From assembly GCA_044227325.1 (NCBI GenBank), contig JBGAFI010000003.1:1-64000 (forward strand): a stretch of 64,000 nt of DNA, given 5' to 3'. Position 1 is the first letter of the stretch, and every line of letters begins with the position of its first letter. Below the pieces are notes generated by a model. That model ran no database searches, was not told the DNA's origin, and saw only the letters and a program-made list of their open reading frames with translations. The translations under genes and the position numbers were made by a program. Source of the stretch: PFJX01 sp044227325. Its GTDB lineage: Bacteria; Pseudomonadota; Gammaproteobacteria; Burkholderiales; Thiobacillaceae. Positions 52,719-62,521 of this stretch are shown piece by piece.

Positions 52719-53144
52719 ATGGCCATGACCATTCATGTCGACATCGTCAGCGCGGAAGCCGCCATCTACTCGGGTCTCGCCGAGTTCGTGGTGGTCCCCG
52801 CCGAGATGGGCGAGGTGGGTATCTATCCCCGCCACACGCCGATGCTCACGCGCATCAAGCCGGGTTCCGTGCGCATCAAGTCGCCGGACAAGGAAGAGGA
52901 AGACCTGATCTACGTTTCCGGCGGCATCCTGGAAGTCCAGCCCGGCGTGGTCACCATCCTGTCCGACACCGCTTTGCGCGGCACGGACCTGGACGAGGCC
53001 CGTGTCCTGGAAGCCAAGCGCCAGGCCGAGGAAGCCATGAAGAACCGCACCTCCTCCATGGACTACGCCCGCGCCCAGGCCGAGTTGGCGGAAGCCGTGG
53101 CCCAGTTGGCCGCCATCCAGAAGTTGCGCAAGATCAAGCACTGA
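52719..53144 (+). CDS. atpC: ATP synthase subunit epsilon
   Basis: A 141-residue F1 subunit: N-terminal beta sandwich (HVDIVSAEAAIYSG, PAEMGEVGIYPRHTPMLT) and a C-terminal helical hairpin that can inhibit hydrolysis. Last gene of the operon, ahead of the terminator at 53166. Confidence 0.98.
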   Translation: MAMTIHVDIVSAEAAIYSGLAEFVVVPAEMGEVGIYPRHTPMLTRIKPGSVRIKSPDKEEEDLIYVSGGILEVQPGVVTILSDTALRGTDLDEARVLEAKRQAEEAMKNRTSSMDYARAQAELAEAVAQLAAIQKLRKIKH

Positions 53145-53165
53145 GGCTCTCCCCATGGCACGCGA

Positions 53166-53198
53166 AACGGCAGCCCGGAAAGGCTGCCGTTTTTGTTT
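53166..53198 (+). terminator. Intrinsic terminator of the atp operon
   Basis: AACGGCAGCC, loop CGGAAA, GGCTGCCGTT and a T-rich tail TTTTGTTT, 21 bases behind the atpC stop: a textbook Rho-independent terminator. Confidence 0.9.
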
Positions 53199-53279
53199 CT
53201 CGGGCCGGACAGCGCGGGGCCGGCTGTTTATACTTACGCGCGATTCCTCCAGAGCGACCCGTCGCCGCCAAGCCGAAAC

Positions 53280-54662
53280 ATGACCGCACCCCTGAACGTT
53301 GTCATCCTCGCCGCCGGCAAGGGCACGCGGATGAAGTCGGACCTGCCCAAGGTTCTGCATCCCCTCGCCGGCAAGCCCCTGCTCGGGCATGTCCTGGCCG
53401 CCGCCGGCACCCTCTCCCCGCAGAAGATCTGCGTGGTCTACGGCCACGGCGGCGAAGCCCTGCCCCAAGCCATCGGCCCGCTTTTTCCCGGGCTCGACAT
53501 CGCCTGGGCGAAACAGGAGCCGCAACTGGGCACCGGGCACGCGGTCCAGCAGGCCGTGCCCCATCTCAATCCCGACGCGCTGTGCCTGATTCTCTACGGC
53601 GACGTGCCCCTGACCCGGCCCGAGACCCTGCGCGAAATGACCCTGATCGCCCGGGAGGGCGTCATCGCCCTGCTCACCGTCCGGCTCGCCAATCCTTCCG
53701 GCTACGGCCGCATCGTGCGCGACGCCCGCGGCCAGGTGCGACGCATCGTCGAGCACAAGGACGCGAGCGCGGAGGAGCTGGCCATCGACGAGGTGAACAC
53801 CGGCATCCTCTGCCTGCCCGCCGGCAAGCTGGCCGGCTGGCTGTCCCGCCTGAACAACGACAATGCCCAGGGCGAGTACTACCTGACCGACGTGATCGGC
53901 ATGGCCGCCGCCGAGGGTGAACAGGTCATCCCCTGCCATCCCGCGTCCGAATGGGAGGTGCTGGGCATCAACAGCCGCCAGCAGCTCGCCGAACTGGAGC
54001 GCACCCACCAGCGCAACATCGCCGAGGCGCTCATGGTCCAGGGCGTGACCCTGATCGACCCGGCCCGCATCGACGTGCGCGGCAGCCTGGAATGCGGCAA
54101 GGACGTGCTGATCGACGTCAATTGCGTGTTCGAGGGACGAGTAGTGCTGGGCGATGGCGTGAAAGTGGGCGCTAACTGTGTGCTCAAGGATGCAAGCATC
54201 GCCGAGGGGTGCGAGATCCGCCCGTTCTGCCATTTCGAGGGCGCCACCGTCGCCGCCCGCGCCCAGATCGGCCCCTATGCCCGCCTGCGTCCCGGCACCG
54301 AGCTGGCGGAGGAAACCCACGTCGGCAACTTCGTGGAATTGAAGAACGCCCAGGTGGGCTTCAATTCCAAGATCAACCACCTGTCCTACGTGGGCGACGC
54401 CACCGTGGGACGCAAGGTGAACATCGGCGCCGGCACCATCACCTGCAACTACGACGGCGCCAACAAATTCCGCACCGTGATCGAGGACAACGCCTTCATT
54501 GGTTCCGACACCCAGTTGGTGGCGCCGGTCACGGTGGGAGAAGGCGCGACCCTGGGCGCGGGCACCACGCTTACCAAGGACGCGCCAGCCGGCCAACTCA
54601 CCTTGTCCCGCGCCAAGCAACTCACGATTCCCGGCTGGCAGCGGCCGACGAAGAAGAAGTAA
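53280..54662 (+). CDS. glmU: Bifunctional GlmU: GlcNAc-1-P uridyltransferase / GlcN-1-P acetyltransferase
   Basis: A 460-residue enzyme making UDP-GlcNAc for peptidoglycan and LPS. The N-terminal pyrophosphorylase domain has LAAGKGTRMKSDLPKVL and GDVPLTRPETL; the C-terminal left-handed beta helix has hexapeptide repeats such as IGPYARLRPGTEL and VKLNIGAG-type turns (KVNIGAGTITCNYDGANK). ATG 53280 chosen. glmS follows 13 bases later, giving the two ends of the same pathway in one unit. Confidence 0.98.
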   Translation: MTAPLNVVILAAGKGTRMKSDLPKVLHPLAGKPLLGHVLAAAGTLSPQKICVVYGHGGEALPQAIGPLFPGLDIAWAKQEPQLGTGHAVQQAVPHLNPDALCLILYGDVPLTRPETLREMTLIAREGVIALLTVRLANPSGYGRIVRDARGQVRRIVEHKDASAEELAIDEVNTGILCLPAGKLAGWLSRLNNDNAQGEYYLTDVIGMAAAEGEQVIPCHPASEWEVLGINSRQQLAELERTHQRNIAEALMVQGVTLIDPARIDVRGSLECGKDVLIDVNCVFEGRVVLGDGVKVGANCVLKDASIAEGCEIRPFCHFEGATVAARAQIGPYARLRPGTELAEETHVGNFVELKNAQVGFNSKINHLSYVGDATVGRKVNIGAGTITCNYDGANKFRTVIEDNAFIGSDTQLVAPVTVGEGATLGAGTTLTKDAPAGQLTLSRAKQLTIPGWQRPTKKK

Positions 54663-54675
54663 CAAGGAGAAACCT

Positions 54676-56502
54676 ATGTGTGGCATCGTCGGCGCCGTCG
54701 CCCAACGCAATGTCGTTCCCATTCTGCTCGAGGGGCTGCAACGCCTGGAATATCGCGGCTACGACTCCGCCGGTCTCGCCATCCGCCAAGCCGACGGCCA
54801 CCTCGGCCGCATCCGCGCGGTGGGCAAGGTCGCCATGCTGCGGCAACTGGTGGAAAGCAACCCCATCGAAGGCAGCCTGGGCATCGCCCACACCCGCTGG
54901 GCGACCCACGGCATGCCCGCCGAGCGCAACGCCCACCCCCACATGAGCGGCGAGAAGGTCGCGGTGGTGCATAACGGCATCATCGAAAACCACGCCGAGT
55001 TGCGCGAGGAACTGAAGGCCAAGGGCTTTTTCTTCACCTCCGAGACCGACACCGAGGTGATCGCCCACCTTCTCGCCCACTTGCTGGAAAGCGAGCCGGA
55101 CCTGCTCAAGGCGGTGCAGAAGGCGGTGACCCATCTGGTCGGCGCCTACGGCCTCGCCGTGTCCACCCCCGGCGAGCCGGACCGGCTGGTGGTCGCCCGC
55201 GCCGGCAGTCCCCTGGTGGTCGGCCTGGGCGTGGGCGAGAACTTCATCGCCTCCGACGTGTTCGCCCTGCTGCCGGTGACCCAGCGCTTCGTGTTCCTGG
55301 AGGAGGGCGACATCGCGGAAATCCGCCGCGACGGCATCTCCGTGTTCGATGTGGCCGGCAAGCCGGTGCAGCGTCCCGAGCGCGTCTCCCAGATTTCCGC
55401 CTCCACCGCCGACAAGGGCCCCTACAAGCACTACATGCTGAAGGAAATCTTCGAGCAGCCCTCGGTCATCGCCGAGACCCTGGAGGGCCGCATCCACAAG
55501 GGCAAGCTGCTGGAGGAAAGCTTCGGCTTTGAAGCCAAGGCCCTGTTCGACAAGACCCGGGGCGTCCACATCATCGCCTGCGGCACCAGTTATCACGCCG
55601 GCCTGGTGGCGCGCTACTGGCTGGAGGAGATCGGCATTCCGTGCAGCGTCGAAGTGGCCAGCGAATACCGCTACCGCAAGGTGGTGGTGCCGCCCGACAC
55701 CCTGTTCCTATCCATCTCCCAGTCCGGCGAGACCGCCGATACCCTGGCCGCGCTGCGTTTCGCCAAGCAGGCCGGCTACGTGGGCTCCCTCACCATCTGC
55801 AACGTGCCGGAATCGTCCCTGACGCGGGAGTCGGACGTGGCCCTGATGACCCGGGCCGGGCCGGAGATCGGCGTCGCTTCCACCAAGGCCTTCACCACCC
55901 AACTCACCGCCCTGCGTCTGGTCACCCTGGCCCTGGCGAAACGGCGCGGCCTCTCCGTCGAGGACGAGAAGCGGCTGGTGGATGAGCTGCACGCCCTGCC
56001 GCGCCAGGTGGAAGTGGTCCTGGAACTGTCCGACGCCATCAAGGAAATGGCGGATGCCTTTTCCGACAAGGTGCACGCCTTGTTCCTGGGACGCGGGCCG
56101 TTCTATCCCATCGCCCTGGAAGGCGCGCTCAAGCTGAAGGAAATCTCCTATATCCACGCCGAGGCCTATCCCGCCGGCGAACTCAAGCACGGCCCCCTGG
56201 CCCTGGTTGACGCGAGCATGCCGGTGGTCTGCGCCCTGCCCGACGACCCGCTGCTGGACAAAGTGCTGTCCAATCTGCAGGAGGTGCGCGCCCGCGGCGG
56301 CGAGCTGTTCCTGTTCAGCGACCACAAGGTGAAGATCGAGCTGGACCGCTACCAGAACCTGACCCTGGCCGACATCTATCCCAGCACGGCGCCCATCGTC
56401 TACAGTGTGCCGCTGCAATTGCTGGCCTACCACGTCGCGGTGCTCAAGGGCACCGACGTGGACCAGCCCAGGAATCTGGCCAAATCCGTGACGGTGGAAT
56501 AA
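54676..56502 (+). CDS. glmS: Glutamine-fructose-6-phosphate aminotransferase
   Basis: A 608-residue enzyme making glucosamine-6-phosphate from fructose-6-phosphate and glutamine. The N-terminal amidase begins MCGIVGAVAQRN (catalytic Cys after Met removal). Two SIS sugar-isomerase domains are visible (SISQSGETADTLAALR, and FLGRGPFYPIALEGALKLKE), and the C-terminus DQPRNLAKSVTVE is standard. AAGGAG upstream of ATG 54676. Confidence 0.99.
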   Translation: MCGIVGAVAQRNVVPILLEGLQRLEYRGYDSAGLAIRQADGHLGRIRAVGKVAMLRQLVESNPIEGSLGIAHTRWATHGMPAERNAHPHMSGEKVAVVHNGIIENHAELREELKAKGFFFTSETDTEVIAHLLAHLLESEPDLLKAVQKAVTHLVGAYGLAVSTPGEPDRLVVARAGSPLVVGLGVGENFIASDVFALLPVTQRFVFLEEGDIAEIRRDGISVFDVAGKPVQRPERVSQISASTADKGPYKHYMLKEIFEQPSVIAETLEGRIHKGKLLEESFGFEAKALFDKTRGVHIIACGTSYHAGLVARYWLEEIGIPCSVEVASEYRYRKVVVPPDTLFLSISQSGETADTLAALRFAKQAGYVGSLTICNVPESSLTRESDVALMTRAGPEIGVASTKAFTTQLTALRLVTLALAKRRGLSVEDEKRLVDELHALPRQVEVVLELSDAIKEMADAFSDKVHALFLGRGPFYPIALEGALKLKEISYIHAEAYPAGELKHGPLALVDASMPVVCALPDDPLLDKVLSNLQEVRARGGELFLFSDHKVKIELDRYQNLTLADIYPSTAPIVYSVPLQLLAYHVAVLKGTDVDQPRNLAKSVTVE

Positions 56503-56521
56503 CCCAAGAAAGGCGACATAG

Positions 56522-57286
56522 ATGGCAGTTATCGCGGTATTCAACCAGAAAGGCGGCGTCGGCAAGACCACGACCACCCTCAACGTCGCCGCCTCCCTGG
56601 CGCTGTTGGAACGCAAGCCCATCGTGCTCGACCTGGATCCCCAGGCCCATGTCAGCCTGGCCCTGGGCGTCAAGCATCTGCCCAGCGGCAACACGCTGGC
56701 CGCCTTCTTCCGCGACAAGACACCCATCGACCGGCTCATGCGCCGGCTCGCCAACGGCATCCGTCTGCTGCCCGGTCACCCGGATCTGTCCAAGATCGAC
56801 GCCATGCTGGGGGCCACCCCGGGCGTCGCGGCCAGCCTGAAAAAGGGCCTGGAAGCCACCCTGGCCTGGGACGACGCCCCCATCCTCATCGACTGCGCGC
56901 CGGCCCTGGGCGTGCTGTCCCTGAACGCCCTGTTCGCCGCCGACCGGGTGCTGATTCCAGTCACCGCCGATTTCCTTTCCATCCAGGGCCTGAACCGCCT
57001 GGACCTGGCCCTCAACGTGCTGGAGGGCCCGCTCAAGCGGCGCATCGAGCGGCGCGTGGTGCTGACCCGCTTCGACGAGAGCAAGCCCCAATGCCGCGAG
57101 GCCCTGGCCAGCCTGAAGAGCCGCTACGGCGAGAACCTGTGCGAGACCCGCATCCAGGACGACCCGGCCCTGTCCGAGAGCCCGGCCCACGGCATGGATA
57201 TCTTCGCCTATTCGTCCGACTCTCCCGGCGCCCACGACTACCGGCTGCTCACCATGGAGCTGCTGTCCAAGAACTTCTTCCAGTAG
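56522..57286 (+). CDS. Second ParA-family ATPase, orphan
   Basis: A 254-residue deviant Walker ATPase: FNQKGGVGKTTTTLNVAASLA, VLDLDPQAHVSLALG, and ILIDCAPALGVLSLNALFAADRVLIPVTADFLSIQGL. It differs from the parA at 44553 and has no ParB, MinE or cargo gene beside it. It lies 19 bases behind glmS and may be co-transcribed. Cargo could be a polar protein, a chemoreceptor array or a metabolic body; this is open. Confidence 0.9.
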   Translation: MAVIAVFNQKGGVGKTTTTLNVAASLALLERKPIVLDLDPQAHVSLALGVKHLPSGNTLAAFFRDKTPIDRLMRRLANGIRLLPGHPDLSKIDAMLGATPGVAASLKKGLEATLAWDDAPILIDCAPALGVLSLNALFAADRVLIPVTADFLSIQGLNRLDLALNVLEGPLKRRIERRVVLTRFDESKPQCREALASLKSRYGENLCETRIQDDPALSESPAHGMDIFAYSSDSPGAHDYRLLTMELLSKNFFQ

Positions 57287-57303
57287 CCGCCCGTCCGTCG
57301 CGC

Positions 57304-58680
57304 ATGGCTCCCGCCACCCCCGGCCCCTTCCCCGCCAGCGCGGGCGGAGAGCGTCAGGCGCCGCCGGGTGAAGGGAAAGGCAATGCCGACTGGTTGACCC
57401 GCACCCGGGCCGCCCTCTGGCATCCCTGCACCCAGATGAAACATCTGGAACAGGTGCCGCCTCTGCCCATCGCCCGCGGCGAGGGCCCCTGGCTGATCGA
57501 CTACGAGGGCCGGCGCTACCTGGACTGCGTCTCCTCCTGGTGGGTCAACCTGTTCGGCCACGCCAACCCGCGCATCAACGCCGCCCTCATCGACCAACTC
57601 GGCCGCATCGAGCACGTCATCCTGGCCGGCTGCACCCACGCGCCGGTGGTGGAACTCTCGGAACGCCTGTCCCGCCTCACCGGCCTCGGCCACGCCTTCT
57701 ACGGTTCCGACGGCGCCAGCGCCACCGAGATCGCCCTGAAGATGAGCTTCCACTTCTGGCGCAACGTCGGCCAGCCGGGCAAGACCGGCTTCGTCAGCCT
57801 GCGCAACGGCTACCACGGTGAAACCCTGGGCGCGCTCTCGGTCACCGACGTCGCCCTGTTCAAGGACACCTACGACCTCCTGCTGCGCCCCTCCCATCAG
57901 GTCATGAGCCCGGACTCGCGCCTGGCCGAGGACGGGGAATCCGCCGAGGCTTACGCTCTGCGCGCCGCCGCGAACCTGGAGGACTACTTGGCCGAATGCG
58001 CCGACACCACCGCCGCCGTCATCCTGGAACCCCTGGTGCAGGGCGCCGCCGGCATGGCCATGTACCACCCCATCTACCTGTCCTGCGCGCGGGAGCTGTG
58101 CGAGCGCTACCGGGTGCATCTCATCGCCGACGAGATCGCCGTCGGCTTCGGCCGCGCCGGCACCCTGTTCGCCTGCGAGCAGGCCGACATCAAGCCGGAT
58201 TTCCTGTGCCTGTCCAAGGGCATCACCGGCGGCTACCTGCCCCTGTCCTGCGTGCTCACCACCGACGCGGTCTACGCCGCCTTCTACGATGACGCCACCG
58301 CGCGCGGCTTCCTGCACTCCCACTCCTACACCGGCAACGCCCTGGCCTGCCGCGCCGCCCTCGCGGTGCTCGACATCTTCGAACAAGACGACGTCATCGC
58401 CACGAACCGGGTCAGGGCCGGGCGTTTCACCGAACTGCTCGCTCCCGTCGCCGAACATCCCCGCGTGCTCCACTTCCGCCAAACCGGCATGATCTGGGCC
58501 TTCGACGTGGCTCATGCCCCGCCCGGCTTTTCCACGGATTTCCACCAGCGCGCCCTGGCCCGGGGCCTGTTCCTGCGCCCCATCGGCGGCACCGTCTACT
58601 TCATGCCACCCTACATCGTCGAGGAAGCCGAGATGGCCCTCATGGCCGCGGTCGCCCGCGAACTGCTGGATACGCTGTAA
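57304..58680 (+). CDS. bioA: Adenosylmethionine-8-amino-7-oxononanoate aminotransferase
   Basis: A 458-residue PLP enzyme of biotin synthesis. WHPCTQM near residue 38 and SWWVNLFGHANPRIN are typical of BioA; the PLP-lysine lies in LCLSKGITGGYLPLS and the pocket in YGSDGASATEIALKM. The first 30 residues (Pro/Gly/Ala-rich) are not part of the fold: the true start could be the TTG at 57394, but ATG 57304 is kept. No other bio gene is adjacent. Confidence 0.94.
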   Translation: MAPATPGPFPASAGGERQAPPGEGKGNADWLTRTRAALWHPCTQMKHLEQVPPLPIARGEGPWLIDYEGRRYLDCVSSWWVNLFGHANPRINAALIDQLGRIEHVILAGCTHAPVVELSERLSRLTGLGHAFYGSDGASATEIALKMSFHFWRNVGQPGKTGFVSLRNGYHGETLGALSVTDVALFKDTYDLLLRPSHQVMSPDSRLAEDGESAEAYALRAAANLEDYLAECADTTAAVILEPLVQGAAGMAMYHPIYLSCARELCERYRVHLIADEIAVGFGRAGTLFACEQADIKPDFLCLSKGITGGYLPLSCVLTTDAVYAAFYDDATARGFLHSHSYTGNALACRAALAVLDIFEQDDVIATNRVRAGRFTELLAPVAEHPRVLHFRQTGMIWAFDVAHAPPGFSTDFHQRALARGLFLRPIGGTVYFMPPYIVEEAEMALMAAVARELLDTL

Positions 58681-58816
58681 CGGCCGCGCGCTGTCCCACC
58701 TGCCGGTTGGGCCGCGCCGGCGAGGCTTCCGCGAAACGGCCCGGCGCGCATAAACCCGACGTTGTTTGTCGGATATAGCCCCCTCCCCTACACTGGCGGC
58801 AACCCCGGAGTCCGCC

Positions 58817-60835
58817 ATGCCCAACCGCCTCGCCCAGGAAACCAGCCCCTACCTCTTGCAACACGCCGACAATCCGGTGGACTGGCAGGCCTGGGGGCCG
58901 GAGGCGCTGGCGCAGGCGAAGCGGGAAGACAAGCCGATCCTGCTTTCGGTGGGTTATTCCACCTGCCACTGGTGCCACGTCATGGCGCGGGAGTGCTTCG
59001 AGGATGCGGACGTGGCGGCGGTGATGAACGCGCATTTCGTGTGCGTCAAGGTGGACCGGGAGGAGCGGCCGGACCTGGACCAGATCTACCAAGCCGCGCT
59101 GCAGCTGCTCACGCGCAAGGCCGGCGGCTGGCCACTGACCATGTTCCTGATGCCGGATGGCACGCCTTTCTTCGGTGGCACCTATTTTCCCAAGGAGACG
59201 CGCTACAACCTGCCCGGCTTCGTGCAATTGATGGCGGGGGTGGTCAAGGCCTACCGGGAGCGGCGCGGCGAGATCGCAGAGCAGAACGCCTCCCTGCTCG
59301 CGGCCCTGGCGGCGAGCGGGCGGGAAGGCGCGCCCGGGGCGTTGGACGAGGCGCCCGTCCGGCAGGCGGTGGCGGACATCAAGCAGGGCTTCGACGCGGC
59401 GAATGGCGGCTATGGCGGCGCGCCCAAGTTCCCACGCCCGGCGGAGCTGGAGTTCCTGTTCGCCTCGGGAGATGCCGAGGCCCGCGCCCAGGCGCTGTTC
59501 ACCCTGGAGAAGATGGCCGGGGGCGGACTCATGGACCAGCTCGGTGGCGGTTTCTTCCGCTATTCCACCGACGCCCACTGGGCCATCCCCCACTTCGAGA
59601 AGATGCTCTACGACAACGGTCCCCTGCTGGGGCTGTACGCCGACGCCTGGGCGGCCACCGGCGATCCGCTGTTCGAGCGTGCGGCGGCGGGTATCGTCGA
59701 CTGGCTGGGGCGCGAGATGCTGACCACGGAAGGCGCGTTCCATTCGGCCCTGGACGCGGATTCGGAACACGAGGAAGGCCGGTTCTACGTGTGGCCGCCG
59801 AAGCTGGTGGAATCCCTGCTGACGCCGGCGGAGTACGCCCTGTCGCGGCCTCACTGGGGGCTCGATGCCACGCCCAACTTCGAGAACCGCGCCTGGCATC
59901 TGTGCGTGGAACATCCGTTGGCCGAGGTGGCGCAAGAACTCGGCCTGGAGCTGGCGGAAGCGGAATCCCGGCTGGAATCGGCCCGGCGCAAGCTGTTCGC
60001 GGCGCGGGAAACCCGCGTCCGGCCGGGTCGGGACGACAAGGTGCTGACCGGTTGGAACGCGCTGGCGATCAAGGGCCTGGCCCGCGCGGCCCGGCGCTTC
60101 GGCCGGCCGGACTGGCTGGCCTTGGCGCGCGGCGCGGCGGACGCCCTGCGCCTATTGGTCTGGAACAACGGCCGCCTGAGCGCCACCTGGCAGCAGGGCC
60201 GGGCGCGCCACAACGGCTATCTGGACGATTACGCGTTTCTGCTGGATGCCCTGCTGGAACTGCTCCAGGCGGATTGGCGCGACGCGGAACTGGCCTGGGC
60301 GCGGGAATTGGCCGAGGCCCAGTTGGCCCATTTCGAGGATGCCGAGGCGGGCGGATTTTTCTTTACCAGCCACGACCACGAGAAGCTGATCCACCGGGCG
60401 AAGCCGGTCCACGACAACGCCACGCCCTCCGGCAACGGCGTCGCCGCCGTCGCCCTGGGGCGACTGGGCCTGCTGCTGGACGAGCCGCGCTACGGCCGGG
60501 CCGTGGAACGGGGCTTGCGCCTGTTCCAGGCGGCCATGCTGGAAATGCCGGCGCCCTTCGCCAGCCTGCTCACCGCCCAGCGGGAATGCCTGGCGCCGCC
60601 CCGGATCGTGGTCCTGACCGGACCGAAAGCGGAATTGGCGCAATGGAAGCGGGCCGCGGACCGCGCCGCCGGCCCGCGCGATCTGGTCTTCGCGTTTTCC
60701 GGCGCCGGCCCGGAAGTTCCCGCCGGTTTGCGCAAGCCGGTGAAAAACGCGGTCAACGCTTATGTCTGCACTGGCGTTAATTGCCTACCGGAAATAGTCC
60801 AAATTCATGATCTATTGACTATTTTCAGTGACTAG
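58817..60835 (+). CDS. Thioredoxin-domain protein of the DUF255/YyaL family
   Basis: A 672-residue cytoplasmic protein. The N-terminal thioredoxin-like domain begins RLAQETSPYLLQHADNPVDW and carries the active-site-like YSTCHWCHVM; the remainder is an (alpha/alpha)6 barrel recalling N-acyl-glucosamine epimerases (GGAPKFPRPAELEFLF, FEKMLYDNGPLL, SALDADSEHEEG). Homologous to Spermatogenesis-associated protein 20. Substrate unknown. A 136-base gap precedes it. Confidence 0.94.
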   Translation: MPNRLAQETSPYLLQHADNPVDWQAWGPEALAQAKREDKPILLSVGYSTCHWCHVMARECFEDADVAAVMNAHFVCVKVDREERPDLDQIYQAALQLLTRKAGGWPLTMFLMPDGTPFFGGTYFPKETRYNLPGFVQLMAGVVKAYRERRGEIAEQNASLLAALAASGREGAPGALDEAPVRQAVADIKQGFDAANGGYGGAPKFPRPAELEFLFASGDAEARAQALFTLEKMAGGGLMDQLGGGFFRYSTDAHWAIPHFEKMLYDNGPLLGLYADAWAATGDPLFERAAAGIVDWLGREMLTTEGAFHSALDADSEHEEGRFYVWPPKLVESLLTPAEYALSRPHWGLDATPNFENRAWHLCVEHPLAEVAQELGLELAEAESRLESARRKLFAARETRVRPGRDDKVLTGWNALAIKGLARAARRFGRPDWLALARGAADALRLLVWNNGRLSATWQQGRARHNGYLDDYAFLLDALLELLQADWRDAELAWARELAEAQLAHFEDAEAGGFFFTSHDHEKLIHRAKPVHDNATPSGNGVAAVALGRLGLLLDEPRYGRAVERGLRLFQAAMLEMPAPFASLLTAQRECLAPPRIVVLTGPKAELAQWKRAADRAAGPRDLVFAFSGAGPEVPAGLRKPVKNAVNAYVCTGVNCLPEIVQIHDLLTIFSD

Positions 60836-60891
60836 GCCGTCCAGTAAGATTCGCCGCGCAACGTAAGTTGCCTTACAAGGAGATTAATCAA

Positions 60892-61197
60892 ATGAAAGCT
60901 ATCGTGTTTGCTGCCGCCGCTGCTCTGGCTCTGACCGCGGGTGTCGCTTCCGCCGATATGGCGCTGGCGCAGAAAAGTGCTTGCCTGAGCTGCCATCAGG
61001 TCGACAAGAAGGTCGTGGGCCCCGCGTTCAAGGATGTGGCCAAGAAGTACAAGGGCGACGCCAAGGCCGAGGAACATATCGTCGGCGTCATCAAGAAGGG
61101 TGGCAAGGGCGTTTGGGGTCCGGTTCCCATGCCTCCGCACCCGCAGGTTTCCGACGAAAACGCCAAGAAGCTGGCCGAGTGGGTTCTGTCCCTGTAA
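60892..61197 (+). CDS. Small periplasmic cytochrome c (c551/c552 type)
   Basis: A 101-residue monohaem cytochrome. A signal peptide ends near GVASADM; the haem motif is CLSCHQ and the Met ligand lies in VPMPPHPQVSDENAKKLAEW, the usual class I pattern. It shuttles electrons between periplasmic redox partners such as a bc1 complex, oxidases or nitrite reductase. AAGGAGA upstream of ATG 60892. It stands alone with its own terminator, consistent with strong expression. Confidence 0.96.
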   Translation: MKAIVFAAAAALALTAGVASADMALAQKSACLSCHQVDKKVVGPAFKDVAKKYKGDAKAEEHIVGVIKKGGKGVWGPVPMPPHPQVSDENAKKLAEWVLSL

Positions 61198-61214
61198 GGC
61201 TTGCCGATTCGGCG

Positions 61215-61241
61215 AAAAGGCCGGGCTTGCCCGGCCTTTTT
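61215..61241 (+). terminator. Intrinsic terminator behind the cytochrome gene
   Basis: AAAAGGCCGGGC, TTG, CCCGGCC and TTTTT: a stable hairpin with flanking A and T runs 17 bases after the stop. Confidence 0.9.
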
Positions 61242-61341
61242 CATTGTTCCGGCGTGGCATGTCCCCCGCTCCGCCGGCCGAGCCCGATGCGCGCCGGTGT
61301 GATATAAATCGCGTGTTTCCAGGCTTTTCAGGGGTTTTCAG

Positions 61342-62487
61342 GTGATTCACGCAAAATATTCCTTTTCCGCTCTGGCGCTCGCCCTGGTCTTCGCGCTTTC
61401 CGGTTGCGGCGAGAAAAAGAGCGAAGGCGGCGACATCGTCAAGATCGGTTCCGTCGCGCCCCTGACCGGTCCGCAGACCCACATCGGCAAGGACAACGAG
61501 AACGGCGCCCGCCTGGCGGTGGACGAGATCAACGCGAAAGGCCTGGAGCTGGGCGGCAAGAAGGTGAAGCTGGAGCTGTTGGGCGAGGACGACCAGGCGG
61601 AGCCCAAGACCGCCACCATCGTCGCCCAGAAGCTGGTGGACGCGGGCGTGGTGGCGGTGATCGGCCACCTGAATTCCGGCACCACCATCCCGGCCTCGAA
61701 GATCTACCACGACGCCGGCATTCCCCAGATTTCCCCCTCCGCCACCGCCGTGGCCTATACCGCCCAGGGCTACAACACCGCCTACCGGGTGATGGCCAAC
61801 GACGCTCAGCAGGGCAAGGCCCTGGGCCAGTTCGCGGTGGGCAAGATGGGGGTGAGGAAGATCGCCATCATCGACGACCGCACCGCTTACGGCCAGGGCC
61901 TCGCGGATGAGTTCGAGAAGGCCGCGCAGGCCGCCGGCGGCGAGGTGGTCGCGCGGGAATTCACCAACGACAAGGCCACGGATTTCACCGCCATCCTCAC
62001 CAGCATCAAGGGCAAGAGCCCGGACCTGGTGTTCTTCGGCGGCATGGATCCCCAGGGTGGGCCCATGGCCCAGCAGATGAAGCGGCTGGGACTGAGCGCC
62101 AAACTGCTCGGCGGCGACGGCCTGCAGAACATCAACTTCCTCAAGCTGGCCGGCGCCGATGCCGAGGGCGTGGTCGCCTCTTCGCCCGGCCTGCCCATCG
62201 ATTCCATGCCCGGCGGACCGGATTTTCGCAAGCGCTTCGAATCCAAGTACGGCGTGATCCAGGTCTACGCGCCCTACGCCTACGACGCCGTCTATGCCCT
62301 GGTGGACGCGATGAAGCGCGCCGGGTCCGCCGAGCCGGCGAAAGTGCTGGCCGAGTTGCCGAAGGTCGACATCCAGGGCGTGTCCGGCCCGGTCAAGTTC
62401 GACGCGAAGGGCGACACCATGGGCGGCGCCGTCACCGTCTACGAGGTCAAGGACGGCGCCTGGAAGGTGCTGGAAACGGTGAAATGA
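61342..62487 (+). CDS. livK: Branched-chain amino-acid type ABC substrate-binding lipoprotein
   Basis: A 381-residue periplasmic-binding protein of the LivJ/LivK (Peripla_BP_6) type. A lipobox LSGC at about residue 22 marks a lipoprotein, unlike the soluble E. coli LivK. The family start KIGSVAPLTGPQTHIGKDNENGA and middle VIGHLNSGTTIPASKIYHDAGI are clear. GTG start at 61342. The substrate may be a branched-chain amino acid, amide or urea. Heads the operon with livH and livM. Confidence 0.92.
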   Translation: MIHAKYSFSALALALVFALSGCGEKKSEGGDIVKIGSVAPLTGPQTHIGKDNENGARLAVDEINAKGLELGGKKVKLELLGEDDQAEPKTATIVAQKLVDAGVVAVIGHLNSGTTIPASKIYHDAGIPQISPSATAVAYTAQGYNTAYRVMANDAQQGKALGQFAVGKMGVRKIAIIDDRTAYGQGLADEFEKAAQAAGGEVVAREFTNDKATDFTAILTSIKGKSPDLVFFGGMDPQGGPMAQQMKRLGLSAKLLGGDGLQNINFLKLAGADAEGVVASSPGLPIDSMPGGPDFRKRFESKYGVIQVYAPYAYDAVYALVDAMKRAGSAEPAKVLAELPKVDIQGVSGPVKFDAKGDTMGGAVTVYEVKDGAWKVLETVK

Positions 62488-62521
62488 TCTTCCCCCCTCG
62501 CTCTTCGGGCGCGGGTTAGGC

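Noticed and set aside
54660..54676. glmS ribozyme or riboswitch before glmS
   Set aside because: Only 13 bases separate glmU and glmS, too short for such an RNA.
60815..60850. TTGACT ... TAAGAT as a promoter of the cytochrome gene
   Set aside because: Spacing is 24 bases, too long; an alternative TTTTCA at 60822 has 17-base spacing but is a weak -35, so no firm call was made.
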